Source of the DNA: Ramazzottius varieornatus
Lineage: Eukaryota > Tardigrada > Eutardigrada > Parachela > Ramazzottiidae
Direction: 5' to 3'
Assembly: GCA_001949185.1 (NCBI GenBank)
Contig: BDGG01000004.1
Span: 2,226,278-2,290,277, forward strand
Length of the DNA: 64,000 bases
Every line of letters starts with the position of its first letter. Positions within the stretch are counted from its first letter, which is position 1. This document shows positions 32,938-44,677 of the stretch, piece after piece. The translations under genes and the position numbers were made by a program. Below the pieces are notes generated by a model that saw only the letters and a list, made by a program, of their open reading frames with translations, was not told where the DNA came from and searched no databases.

Positions 32938-35900
32938 TGATGAGATCTATAGTACCTGCTAGACGAAAAGACGACAGGGGACAAATGAATTTTCCCAGCG
33001 AAACCTCCCATCCGAGGAGCTGTGCTAAAGGATGCGATCCCTCGTCGTCAACCTGCCGAAGCTTTCGTCTTCTTTGTTGTCTGCTTATCCAACTCGAACA
33101 AAATAATGCCTTCCCCACAAGCATGTTTACAGTCATATTCGTTGGATTTTTAGAGCTTCCTGAAAACATGAAACAGTTGAAAGTTGAAAGGAGTCTCTGA
33201 CCAAGTAAACTGAGAACCTGAAATGAGAGTGGGCATCGGGCGCTGCAGCGGTAGCGACCAATCAAAAGGACGGCAATCAACCGTTTGATGAACGGAGCAC
33301 CGCATCCGCCTGATTGAGATTGACCCGAGCGAGCCGGGCCCCGCCCACTTGCCCAGGTGATATCCGAAGCACTTGACTTGAGAAACTTTCTCAAATGTCA
33401 AGCCTTTTTCATCAGCTTCAAGTACCTTCGTCTCAGAGATTGAGATATCCGGAATCCGGAATGAGTGGAATCCTTGAGCTTGTTCAGGGTTTGGTCTAGT
33501 TAACCGACCAATTTGAGTCATACAAGATTACCCGACAGGGATTACGTGATTCATGGTCATTTGTCACCATTAGTTTTATTGATCTGCAAAATTCTTAAAA
33601 CTCAGCTGCATCGCACGTATCTACATCTCGCAGCCGCGACCGGAAACATTCAGACGACGGTGGACGGTAATATGGACTAGCCAACGTATTTTTGCAACCG
33701 CAGATTCCGCACATTGCTTCATTCGACCAGCAAAGGCACTGCTCGTCCTGCTAATCCCGCACTCGCCAGGTATTCTCCCGTGCATTATCTGTTTAATTTG
33801 CACGGAAACATACGTGCAGTCGTCAGTACTGACCAGCCTATTCGTTGACAGGTCTCGCCCATTCCCTCCATCTTTAATCCACCGGATACAAAAGAATCCT
33901 TCTGGAGTATAAGCACTGAAGCACATGTACGTTGATGAATGGCCAGGTATTTCTGCCGAGCTTGTAAGTTTCAAAGCAATGTATCGTGTGTGTCCGCACC
34001 TGTCTTCTTTCCAGCCTATAACCCAGGATTTGGGACAGTTAGGTTACTGCTCGGCATTATGAATGGACTAGATGGTCAAGGTTGTTCTTTTAGTTTTGGG
34101 GGGATTCGTCAAGGTATTCAACAGGTTGCCGTCGTCGTTGGCTTCTTCGGGTTTCATCGCTTTGCTTGGGTGATCGAGTGAGAAAGTGCTCGTCCGCCGT
34201 CCACGGTTAATCTGATACGCCCTGATGAAGGCTATCACTGCGGAGAAACCTTGTCGTTACAAGAACAGGTCTTAACCCGCGGTCGACGTTGTGATGGGTG
34301 TCGTAAAGTCGGTCAAGTGATGCTTAATTAATTTTGATCGTAGTCTCGTTCTGCGTCGAGCATTGAGGCACGTCGGAAGTCGCGCCTTTCAACGTCGTTC
34401 CAGCTACAGGGTTCTTTGATACCGTTTTCGCAAGACTTTAGTCACTTCATCAGGGCATAGATTCATCCCCCAAGACGCCGAAGAACTCGTCTATCGAGGA
34501 AAAAAACTGGGCAAGATCTGTCGCTCTATTTCGAATGTTGAGATTGATCAATACTTTCCATTTGTTTGACAAAGCCTGTACTTTCTTGCTTCAGCCTGAA
34601 GCAGCTCCTATGGCGACCCGAAAAGCAGTAGAGTCTTGTCGGAGGTTGACCTAACGACAAAGGAACGTAGCATGTTATGATGGTGGATGTTGGCTGTTGT
34701 GGGCGTTTGACGATGTTTGGTTTTACAAACTCTCCATGTTTTGTTACAGTGTAAACCCGGCGTCGCTTGGTGTTAGGGTGATTAGCGGACCGTTATGGAC
34801 GTTCTTTCGTCTTGATGCGCGGCGATCCATAACACAAAGTCAAACAAGTGTCGCGCGAGCTGGGTACGCAAACGCCTCGTGTGGCGTCGTCAAAAGTGTA
34901 CCTCTGTAAGTTGAGCAAACACATCCGCTCGTTCGGACGCCATTCCTACCATCGTAATCTTTTACCATCGTAATCTACCACTATATTACGCTGTTTGTAT
35001 TTTGTCGTATTGGACAGGACAGGCGTTGCAATCAGGTCCGAATCAAAAGCTGGAATATCTTACGGTACATAGAAAACTTCACGAAGAACCCACCGATCTC
35101 TTGCCGTCGAACCCCACAGCTTTCTCCAGTAGCGCCTACGAAGAGGGTTCACTCCATCCGTCTCTTCCGGTACCGGACCTTAGCCTTTTTTCTCGACTTA
35201 TTTGGCCACACGATTCCTCTGGTCAAATTGTAAAAATTTTTATCACTGTTAAGAATTAGTGCACGACTTGGTCGCGGGATCTTATGGTTAGGTGCGTGTG
35301 GGTTTTTGCTGGTTCGCGCTGATTGATGGAACGCTGCTTTCTTGCTTCGTTGTACCATTATGAAAGCGACAACGGTATTACATGCACCGGTGATCTTGCT
35401 GTTGTACGGAGATGACAACAGCGGAAATTGTGACGTTATGCGGAAGAGCTTTTGAGGTAGTGGCTGACGTGCTCGTTGAAGCGCGACGGTACGTAAGGTG
35501 GTCAGTCGGTCAAGTAACGTCGTAACACACGGGCAAGACTAGCGAAATTTATGCAAGATTATTCGCCAGTTATTCTTGAAGATAGCAACAGACTGAGATA
35601 CTCTTGGCGATCGTACGGCACAGTGCGAGCTACGAAAGACGTCCGAGGTTCTCCGAGAGTACAGTGGACTGTGATCTAACGAACGTCGAGGTGTTTCACG
35701 TAATTTGCAGGAGCTTTGTGCGAGTATAGAAGCTGGCGTTGACATCTTTTCGCTTTTTGACGTGCATGGTGTTGTTTTCGTGTGCATTGTCAAGTATGTT
35801 CTTATGAAGAAAAAATAATTATAGTATAGGAGAACTAATTCAGCCTCAACACGAACGGAGTTTACCGCTGTCAATGATATTCTAAAATATTTTCCTGTCT

Positions 35901-36026
35901 TTTTGCAGAAGGCACTCAAGAAGCGACCAACTCATGCCCTGGATTCTTCTGACGCCGGAAACTAGAATGAAGTGAGGTGTCGGACCCTCGACAACACGCG
36001 AGCAAGTCAGATATCCTGTCTTCGGG
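32938..36026. other. About 3 kb without a recognised gene
   Basis: It starts with the MsrB1 3' UTR, where a SECIS must lie if the UGA is decoded. Longer open frames at 32741-33394 (-), 33621-33974 (-) and 35002-35259 (+) look like no family I know. 34221-34454 carries two inverted CCTGATGAAG motifs (separate entry). The last few hundred bases should include the promoter and 5' UTR of the RASSF gene. The stretch 34300-35700 is rich in CG dinucleotides and short repeats of CGTCG type. Confidence 0.4.
34221..34454. repeat. Inverted pair of CCTGATGAAG motifs
   Basis: CCTGATGAAG at 34221-34230 (+) and again at 34445-34454 (-), each preceded by a GC or TGC and followed 14-17 nt later by GAAA. They face inward over about 230 nt. 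This looks like ends of a degenerate mobile element; family unknown. Confidence 0.4.
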
Positions 36027-38210
36027 ATGGAAGTGAAGGTGTACGTTGACGGACTGCAACGGTAACGAAACCTGTAATAATTGAAAATCTTTAATAATTT
36101 GTTCGATGGTCGGTTCTTCGTACTGAGAATGTCGTCTTCGACGTTTTAGGTGCCAATCGTTGTAAATAATCCTTAGAAATCTGTGTGCGTGTTGGCAGCG
36201 ATTGTAAAGCAACGTGGTATTCAAGCATTAAAAAATAATCACTGCGGAAATGTGCTTACAGGTCGATTTGCGGCGTCGGAAAAGATACGACATGCCAAGA
36301 CATTGTTTATGCTCTGGCACACGCCACGGGAAAACGAGGCCGCTTCGTCTTGGTGGAGCGTTCGCTGAGAGGCAAACACGAAAAGCCGCTGGCTCCCTCG
36401 GATCCTATCCTCCTGCTTCTCCAGCAGAAGGGCGAGTTCTGGCACGATGTCCAGTTCGTCCTGCTCCAAACCGAACAATCTGGCAACGCAGCCACTTCCT
36501 TCCAGCATTCTCTCTCACCTCTTCCTACCGAGTCGCCCTTCCAGAGGTCCTTTGATGGAAAGGGAGGGACTATGAGGAAGTCGCTGAGTTCCTGTAGGTC
36601 AGATTTTAGTCTTGCGAAGCCGAATCAGAATAACACTAAAGTGTCGGGGATTAGTTTCCCGATGGGCGTAGTCGAGAATAACTTCGCCACTGATCTCATC
36701 GCGACGAAGGCAATGAAGAAAGCCGTTTCGCATGGACAGATGGTTCCACCTCTGGCGAACCAAGTATTGCAAGTCCCTATCATGCCTTACGGAAGTGAGA
36801 TTCCCTATGACTTCAACGAGGGCGCACCTTCAGCCGAAATCTCCAGCAAGAAAGGTAAGAGCTGCTGCTAATTGACTTAAACGCGTACAACGTGAAAAGG
36901 TCCACAAAAGTTGGTCCAACTAATTTTAATTATCTTGCAGGCTCGGTACGGAATGGTAACGCACACAAAGAGGCCTCACAGAAGGCTTCGGACAAACGCA
37001 AGCAGTTGGTGCAAGGGATTGAACAGCAAAGTGCGGAGCTGGAAAATACGCAGCAGCGCGAATATCAAGTGGACAAAGGTTGGTTTCTTGAGGAGCTAAC
37101 CTAATTTCCATGATTCTGGACCTAGGCAAACAAACTTAACAACATCGTTCTCCAAGCTGGCGCACGCACTCAGTCAGTAACACTAGAAGCGTGCGCCACT
37201 TGGGAAGATAATCTTGTTGAGTTTATCTGCCAAACTCAACAACATTTATATCCTCCCATTTTCTTTTACTTTGAAGTTCGAAGTTTTCTGTTTCAGAGAT
37301 CAGTATGTGGGAATCAAAGCTCGCACTGCTGTCCGAAGAAATTGAATCTGTGGAGAACTCCACAAAGAAGCAGCGTCTCTCAGAAAAGTCCGTCAGTGCC
37401 GAAATCTCACAGTTGCTTAACCTTTCGCTCGAGAACGTCCTACAACAAAGACTGGACGAAATCGAAGCGGTAAAAGGCGAAATGCACAACATCAAAGCTA
37501 GTATCGACGATCGCGAAGCTGATATCAAGCGTACTCACGCACGCGTCCAAGAGCTGTCTCGAGAACTGGACAGGGAGGAAGCCAAGAACGTCCAACAACT
37601 CAACAGCTTAGTGAAGGCCGAACGAGACAAAGTTGCCAGAGGACTCCATCAGCTTGTCATCATCCAAGCACAGCAGGACCGACGACTGGAAGAGGCTAGT
37701 CTGGAGGAACAACGGTTGGACTCGACTATCCTGGCAAGCCAGCTGGAGTTGGACTCTCTTCAATCCACACTGAAGAAGGTCAACTTCGCGGGTTTCGTCA
37801 CTTCGAGTATCCCACATGCGACAAGCACAGACACTTTGTCCGAGTTTGCCACAACCAACGCCGGTCAGTTATTTGACCACTAGTGAAAGAGTCGTAGGTT
37901 GTTTGTTAGAGAGTGGTGAAAACATTCCAAAGGATCTCGGTAGATCTACTGTATTATAGTCGACTGAATACGGTTGTTAAAGAGGGTTAACATGATGGAC
38001 AACGTCAGATCGTGTGGTGATAATGACACTTGTGTTTTTTCTTCAGAGAGCCTCCGAAGTGGCCCACAGCAGCAGAACGCTGTGATGACCGCTGTCAAGC
38101 TAGAGAACCGCGCTTCGCCAACGCCACCTGCGCGAAAGACTACACCTTCGCAGCGCATCATCGTGCTCAAGCGCAACACTGCGCGAGATCCGCAAGGGAT
38201 GTGGGTCTAA
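36027..38210 (+). CDS. N-terminal RASSF protein (RASSF7/RASSF8 type) with Ras-association domain and coiled coil
   Basis: Five exons, 36027-36061, 36262-36854, 36941-37078, 37297-37863, 38047-38210; 498 aa. The first 11 codons (MEVKVYVDGLQR) splice to SICGVGKDTTCQDIVYALAH, forming the Ras-association domain at the very N-terminus, with LVERSLRGKHEKPLAPSDP and FWHDVQFVLLQT. This placement defines N-terminal RASSFs, which act at cell junctions and in p53/JNK regulation (family knowledge). A Ser/Pro/Asn linker follows, then a coiled coil from about residue 255 to 420 (MWESKLALLSEEIESVEN onward), then a basic tail ending in DPQGMWV. Closest to RASSF8/RASSF7 in layout. Hairpin element copy C lies in the third intron. 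Confidence 0.88.
37152..37204. repeat. Short palindromic hairpin element, copy C (intron of the RASSF gene)
   Basis: CCAAGCTGGCGCACGC (37152-37167) pairs with GCGTGCGCCACTTGG (37189-37203), one base bulged. The loop contains CAGTAACACTA, the same TAACA core as copies A and D. Confidence 0.7.
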
Positions 38211-39125
38211 ATGCTCGAGCAGAGACCAATCTGCCAGCACCAAAGATACCCAAACATTCGCATTCTAATCTCAGAACGTATACGGCTGTTCCCTTCCCTG
38301 CCAAATAACTACTCGTAGTGGAAGTTCTGCCTTGTACATCCGCTAGCTTCGCACACTATCAGTCTCGTTGTACCCGGCGTAGCGCTGTCTGTTTTTATAG
38401 TGTTTTTGCTTGAATCCTTAAAGGATCACCGCCACGTCCGCACTGTTTTGCTCATATATTACGCTCACGTTTTACTGGTTCCCACTTTGATGCCTTTACG
38501 CACTCTTTTGTAACGTTCTTGTTTGACACTTTCTAATGGTTATATAGCTGGTAGTTCTGCGGACGTTCACCTGTGTTTCTCGGACTTCCCTGGTCTCGAG
38601 GTGGCCGTTGTTGCTGGAATTACAGCAAACTTTGAACGTGTGGACCACCGCCGCTGTACTTCCGTCTGCGGTTCCGACTAGTGCTGGGAACTTTGGAAGG
38701 CAGATAATACGTAAGATTTCGAAGTGTGTACCTTGTCAGTGCTCTAATCAAAGCCTGGAGTTTCGTTTGAACTGTACAATCGCGAAAGTAGGCGACCGGA
38801 TACGTGATAAGGCTCGTTCAAAGGTGGCCTGACCAACAACCTTCACAGTTTGCTCTTGGCAGCAGGTGGCACCTGCGCACTTGCTGCTACTGCCGCAAGA
38901 CTTCGAAGGTATGATATTCCATTTTCTGCCCACTGAATTCTGAAACTATTGATAAGGACAATGATCTGCTTATGCCCATTGGGGAAGTGCGTGATGACTG
39001 GTGAGAAGGCGGAAAAGCCAAGAGGCGGAAATGTTGAGTCATCTATATGACACATACGATGCGTCGAACAGAGCCATGACCCAGGCCTAAGCCCACGTGT
39101 TTAGTGCATGAGACCTTGGGAAGTC
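38211..39125. other. Intergenic stretch between convergent genes
   Basis: Between the RASSF stop and the stop of the small minus-strand gene. The open frame at 38608-38832 (+) shows no family feature. Nothing else recognised. Confidence 0.4.
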
Positions 39126-39872
39126 TTACCGTCCCTCGTTATCTAGGGAAGTTGCCGGTCGCCGAAGTTTCCCCATGGTCCCCCTACAGACGTCGTCGAT
39201 TGAAAGCGCTCCTGGAAGCCGCAGAATTACGCACAACGACATTTTATCTGCGTGAACCGTAAAACTGTAGCCTTCAGGTAGCCACTCTCCCATAAGTCCA
39301 TCATCGTCCTCCCAGCTAAATGATACCTCAAACAAATAAGCTAGCTCTGGTTCAGTGGATACTGATGGAGAACTTTGCGCACCTGCGACCGTATGATCCC
39401 ATCCCGAAGGTTTCGGCACCTGAAAATAGATGACAAATTCCGGAAGGCTGCCAAGTACAGATCGATTAGGGCAAGCATAGAGGCGGATGAGGCAGTTTAC
39501 ACAGAAGGAGGCAGTTCATATCTCGAGATGGACTCGAGCAGGTTATCTTACCGTAAACGTTACAAGGCGACGGCATACCTTGGCGGAAGTCATTGCGGCG
39601 ATGGTGATGAGGACAGCAGAATGATGCTGGCCGTGGTTCTCCGGCCGTCTCTTGCAGTGAAGTAGGCGTTGGGAAAGCAGAGACGCCATCAGTAGCGAGA
39701 TGATCAAGCCCAGTGGAAATTTCTTGCTGTCTAGCAATGGCGATGCCGGGCCGGCTTGAGGAAAGAAGTAGAGTGGCGATATGTCAACGTTGTCTGGTGC
39801 CTTGATACCCAACAAGCTGGTTTTGCCAGTCAATCGATGGGCCGGTCTTTGCCCTCTCCCACCATTGGCCAT
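39126..39872 (-). CDS. Unrecognised small membrane protein
   Basis: Two open frames join in phase across a good donor and acceptor: exons 39552-39872 and 39126-39419, giving 204 aa. I do not recognise the family. Residues about 50-72 (FPLGLIISLLMASLLSQRLLHC) look like one membrane segment; the next helix-like stretch (SAVLITIAAMTSA) is short. The second half is acidic and then basic (FEVSFSWEDDDGLMGEWL, LRLPGALSIDDV). No signal peptide is obvious at the start. The evidence is only frame continuity and splice sites, so it could be lineage-specific or spurious. Nothing in the neighbours suggests a role. Confidence 0.4.
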
Positions 39873-40461
39873 TCTTCAATGCAAGCAATCAAGCGCTGCC
39901 CCCTTCGCCTGAGGATACCACCAGGCGCCCACCAATGACAATCTCCCTAATCCTTCAGATCAGGTTGTCAATGGTTGGAATAACGTGACCACTCCCTGTC
40001 TACCTCCAAGGCACCTCCTCGGTAACCTACATTATTTGCTTTGCCTCAGTGATCGTGCAAGTAAAATTTGTTTGCAGATCCTCGAGGAATAGGTGGGAAT
40101 GGAATTACGCATTAGTGATATTAACGGAACGCTCCGTTCTTCATATTTCATGAATTTAGTACGAAAGAAAAGTAGGTTGCCGAAGAGGAGCTGCTAGCGG
40201 TTGCCGCGCAGCTACTTCCTCATTCACCTGTCGCTGCAGAGCAGTTCTCTAGTCACCTCACGGCACTCTACATCTCTCGTTTGCATTAATGATCCCTCGT
40301 AATCATAAAGAGTACAGAACGGTAGGCAGACAAGGCTCCCACAAGGATACCTTATATAGTAAATTCCGCCGTAACTTGTCCACTTATGCCTAATGAATAA
40401 GAGCTACCGCAAAAACACCATCGAACGCCTATTCCACATTCAGTTTTTCGTATTAAGGGAC
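39873..40461. other. Intergenic stretch
   Basis: Between the small membrane-protein gene and the TTC17 stop, both on the minus strand. No coding or repeat signal recognised. Confidence 0.4.
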
Positions 40462-43400
40462 TTAACGCCCTCGCTTTTTAATAGCTTTGGCAGAAGGCTT
40501 TTTCGAGTTGAGGTTATTCAAAGCCAGTTTCAAGCGATCAGTGAGCTGTTCACCAAGTGCATCGTTTCGGATGATGGCGGTGATAGACTCTTTCAGAACA
40601 TCAACATTGCTTCGAGGACTCATTTCCGAGTTCATGAAACCAATACCAATTTCAAACATTCCACTCTTGAAACTCTCCAGCGGATCCATCTCGTCATCGG
40701 GTAGCAAGAGTCTTTCGGTGGGTGACATGGCCATCATCAGACAGCGGGTGAACCTGTAAGCTTCCCACGCCGGGTAGTAGGATGGATCTTGCGCCAAAGC
40801 CAGACGAAAGTTCTGGATGGACATACTGAACAAGCCGCGATAGGCATAGACAGTGCCCAAGGTGAAAAAACTACCAGGCTACACGAAGAACACACGAAAA
40901 TCAAGTAATGAAACGGGAGTGGGTCTAGTCATATGAACACGACCAGATCATTAGTCCAAGTGGCGCAAGTTTTTAGCCAATAACAATGTAAAAATGCGCC
41001 ACTTGGAGAAACACGCTTTTCGAACAGGTTTGTCGAGCTCCCAAATTACGGTGCAAAGGTTGGCGGATACCTCTGATGATTGAACATAAAGCAAAAGAGT
41101 GAAAAGGACAAAGGCTGACCTACCTCTTTGGAGGAGTCGGCCAGTTTCCTGGTGAGTGGCATCAGAGAGTCCGTTTGGTTCGAGAAGCGCAAGAAGGAAG
41201 CGATGCCCACTGTTGCAACATCTTCATACTCGGTTGGCATAGTATTGTACGCTCTTCCGAGACATTCGGCTGCTCGACTTGTTGCTCCGACTGCCCTCCA
41301 GTACCTGAAGATAATACAAATGAGCACGGCGGTCCGCATGAACCTCGAACACGACAAGCTTCGGAGGTACTGTATGAAGTTCACTTCATGCAGGCTGATG
41401 CGGCACTTACAGAGAAGCTGTACTGAAGAACATCCACGGCGGCATCAAATCCTAATAACGAGACAGATGTAAGGTCACCTAGGTTCAAACGGTTCTACAG
41501 GGAAAACGCTGTGCAAATGAATTGCTCTGTACCAAAATATATGCCAGAGAAACCTTTCGACCAAAGTCTTCCAGTGAGCCGCACATCCTCATGTAATCCC
41601 ATATGGCCTTCTGGATATCCTTATCAGGATTCAGGACATCTCCCATGTCGTCACCCCAGAAACTGCCCATCATCTCCGAAGTCGTAGTCGGCAGCTTGAA
41701 GGGAGTGTTCTCGCAGTACGGCAGAGAAACTCCTTTAACGGCATTCAGCGTCCCAATAACGTCCCAAAATCTGTAACATTACAACCGTCGTGAACGCCCT
41801 AACGAAATCTTAAATTCCGGGGTGTCTCCAACCGGAAAGGTAACTAAAGTCCAAGTGAGCTGAGTCACTGGTTTCCTGTCAAAAGAACGATGCCTTGGTC
41901 AGGTGTACCTAAAGCCCTTGTTCTCTAGGGGTATCACGACGGAAACTTTGCGAGAGGGAACAGCTCCTATATTCGCTTCGTGACCACACAACAGGTCGCA
42001 TTCTTCATCGGGAGGCCAGTCGCTCGACATGAAGTAATGTTTGTATTCAGAAGATGGTTGTGGTGAGCTTTGGAACTTCTGCGAAGTCGACGGACTGTCG
42101 AGCGACAAGCCATTCTTCCATGTCGGCACATATTTCCGGTCCTGTAGAAAAACAGAATGTTCAAAGTAGGATGTTATCTGCAAACCATGTGCGAATCACG
42201 AGGATGTAATCACCGAATCATCCGAACTATCAAAGTTGTACGATCCATCGGGATGGAAAGAGCGTGGCCCAACAGCTGCAAACAACCAGATTGCAATCCA
42301 GTATGGTTTAGAGAAGGTCAAAACTGAAAACGTATCATTTTGAGAAACGTGTTACCCTTGTGATCACCAAAGGCTTCCTGCAAATCCGAAACTGCACCAG
42401 CTCGTGTGTCCTGAATCTCCGCGTACAGCTTGTCGACTTTTATCGCAAGCACGCCAACGTTCTCGAACTGACTTATGATTTCCTTCAAATCCCTGACAGA
42501 ACAATCAGCTTTGCTCAATAGTCAATACTGATTTGCATGTAAGCTTAAATTCATGTTTTAAAACCAGAATATTGGCTTACTTGTGTTGTTCGGATAGTGC
42601 TTCATGGACCTCCAACATAGATAGTTTTCAGAGCTTCCCAACTGAACACCAATATACTGAATGTTCAAAGCGCTACAGCGCATGTCTGATTTGTACCTTT
42701 GCGTGGCACTTGATGGCGTATCGGTAGCTGTGAAGCACTTCCGGCTGCTTCGTGTGCTTTATAGCAGCGCTAAAGGCGTCTACCGCGGCATCGAAATCCG
42801 AAATCGACTATTAAAAAAAACATAAAATACGACATACGTTTAAGAGGAAGAGATGCAACAAGCATACCGCAAGAATGAGTCCAGTCAGCGTGTACACAGC
42901 TGGCGCCATGGAATTGTCGCCACAAATGTTCGGTGTGGCTCGAGCAATTGTTAACGCATCTTCCGCGTGGTTTCCTCTGTACAGAAGCGAAGCCATGCTG
43001 ATCAGTGCGATGTCTTTATGCTCCCTGTAAAATAGAAACGTTGAAGCGTTAAAAAAGACTTGCTGACCAGTGCACTGAAACAGCTTACTTTGGCGAGTAG
43101 TGAAAAGCTCGCTTGGCGCACTCCAACCCGAAATACGCGTCCCCGTTCATCCGATGGTAGAAAGCTGCCAGGTTTAGCAGCACCCATGAAGTTTTATTCT
43201 GAAAAGATAAACTGTCGACTGACATGACAGATCGATGGTTTGCAGGTTCGAGAAACTCGTGGAGAATTACCGTCTTTAGGGCTTCTGCCACTGCGTTGCC
43301 GTAATCCGCGAGAGTGAAACCAGCTAACACGTCGCCAATCATCTTCTCTGGCGCAGCTGTCAAACGTCTTCGATTGCGGAAACCCTAAAGGGCAGACACA

Positions 43401-44213
43401 AGACGAAATCAGCTGAAGACACGGATCACGAATGGCACAGCAGTCAGGTGATGCGGGATGGAAGGGATCTAACTTCACATACCGGCAAAGTATCGATAAA
43501 CTCAGATGTGGTGTCTGACTCGACAAAGTCAAGGCATTCAGGGAACCATTCTGGTGCGACTTTCTTATACTTCGGTGCTTTGATGAAGTTCCTAGTTCTA
43601 GATAGAAGCTTCGGCCTTAGCTAAAAGCGGATATTCTCGAACCGGAAGTCCTCCGTCCAACTATACGAGAATGAGTCTTACTTGAAGCCTTTCACTTCCA
43701 GTGATATCACGACACTCTCAAACAGATTTAACTTCTTGTAGAGGTTTCCCGCTCGCTTGCAGTCATTGTCCGAACGAAGGATGACTTGCTCCACATCGAC
43801 GTCTTCGTCCTTGTTCATTAGGTGGTCCAGTCGATCCCGCAGGTTTTCGAGAGCTAAAGATCGATTCGTTTGCACTCGTTGCATTCGTTCACGATCAGAC
43901 ATGATCTACACACTTGACTGTTTATCCTGAAGTTCTCGAATCTTCTTTTCTTGGTCCACAAGCTCAAATATGTCATCGTAGTTTCGTATGTTGTAAAGGG
44001 AATCAACCTGCATGGAGAAGTCTCTCGATTAGTCGATCGCTCGAACATCTTTCTTCTCCTTTACTCGTACAAGACGCAACTGGAACTCACGCGAGAATGA
44101 ATTTTGTCGTCGCTGCGGCTGGCGAAGAGATGTGTCGCGGAGTGAACGGAATGTTCTCCATGGTCCCAGATCAAGAGCAGCAATAAAAACAGACATCTCT
44201 TCCAGTTATCCAT
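40462..44213 (-). CDS. TTC17: Tetratricopeptide repeat protein 17
   Basis: Sixteen exons: 44091-44213, 43914-44007, 43682-43853, 43483-43591, 43271-43384, 43089-43198, 42868-43024, 42697-42807, 42581-42609, 42356-42492, 42214-42275, 41909-42141, 41554-41770, 41411-41451, 41124-41304, 40462-40878; 768 aa (human 1141). A signal peptide (CLFLLLLLIW) is followed by THLFASRSDDKIHSRVDSLY, matching human THWVVTEDGKIQQQVDSP. TPR-containing blocks follow in the human order: TSWVLLNLAAFYHRM with HKDIALISMASLLY, PLENKGFR, ASLYWRAVGATSRAAECLGRA, and a last exon FTLGTVYAYRGLFSMSIQNF. TTC17 supports actin polymerisation and ciliogenesis (family knowledge). Two splicing oddities: a 29-nt exon (42581-42609) with a weak acceptor, and a 60-nt intron (43854-43913) that contains an in-frame stop. 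Hairpin element copy D lies in intron 40879-41123. Confidence 0.93.
40955..41007. repeat. Short palindromic hairpin element, copy D (intron of TTC17)
   Basis: CCAAGTGGCGCA (40956-40967) and TGCGCCACTTGG (40995-41006) are exact reverse complements, extended by a T-run pairing with an A-run. The loop carries GCCAATAACAATG, close to copy A. Confidence 0.75.
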
Positions 44214-44677
44214 GATGATAGATAAACAGCACCCTTGGTACTGCACTACAACGACGTATACAGATTCAAGAACGGTGCCTTGCAGCTATCACAGCAGATT
44301 CCAGGAACGTCACTTCCATCAGTTCCACGGCATCATTGGTATGGGACCATGGGAAGCTGGAAACCTTCACTTCCGGAGGGAGCGCAGAGTCGCAGACTCC
44401 GCAGAGACGAAATCAAGTGTGACCGCACATGACATGAGATGACATCTCATTGACATGACATGTGATACCACGCAATCGCGGGATTGTTGATCTGTATGTC
44501 AGTTGATTCAACTTGGCTGCAATCATCTTGATTAGTCGGTATTCTAAGTTGGAATTTTTATTCCATGTGTTTTTCGCCACACGGTGCACAGTCGCCATCA
44601 GCTGCTACTGCTAGCGCTGGTCGGCGCTACCATTGCCCACCGAGCTTCCTCTTTGGGAGTGTTCGCCTCTGCTCATC
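44214..44677. promoter_or_regulatory. Shared upstream region of TTC17 and MIX23
   Basis: The two start codons face away from each other 464 nt apart, so both promoters lie here. CATGACATGAGATGACATCTC at 44427-44447 is a local inverted and direct repeat of a GACAT unit, which might be a regulatory site. Called from arrangement. Confidence 0.45.

Noticed and set aside
34221-34270. Functional hammerhead ribozyme
   Set aside because: Core words present but stem II does not pair; listed only as a low-interest remnant.
40393-40759. Plus-strand ORFs across the TTC17 last exon
   Set aside because: Antisense shadows of a well supported TPR exon.
43854-43913. TTC17 broken by an in-frame TAG, i.e. a pseudogene
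   Set aside because: A 60-nt GT-AG intron removes the stop and leaves a continuous conserved protein.
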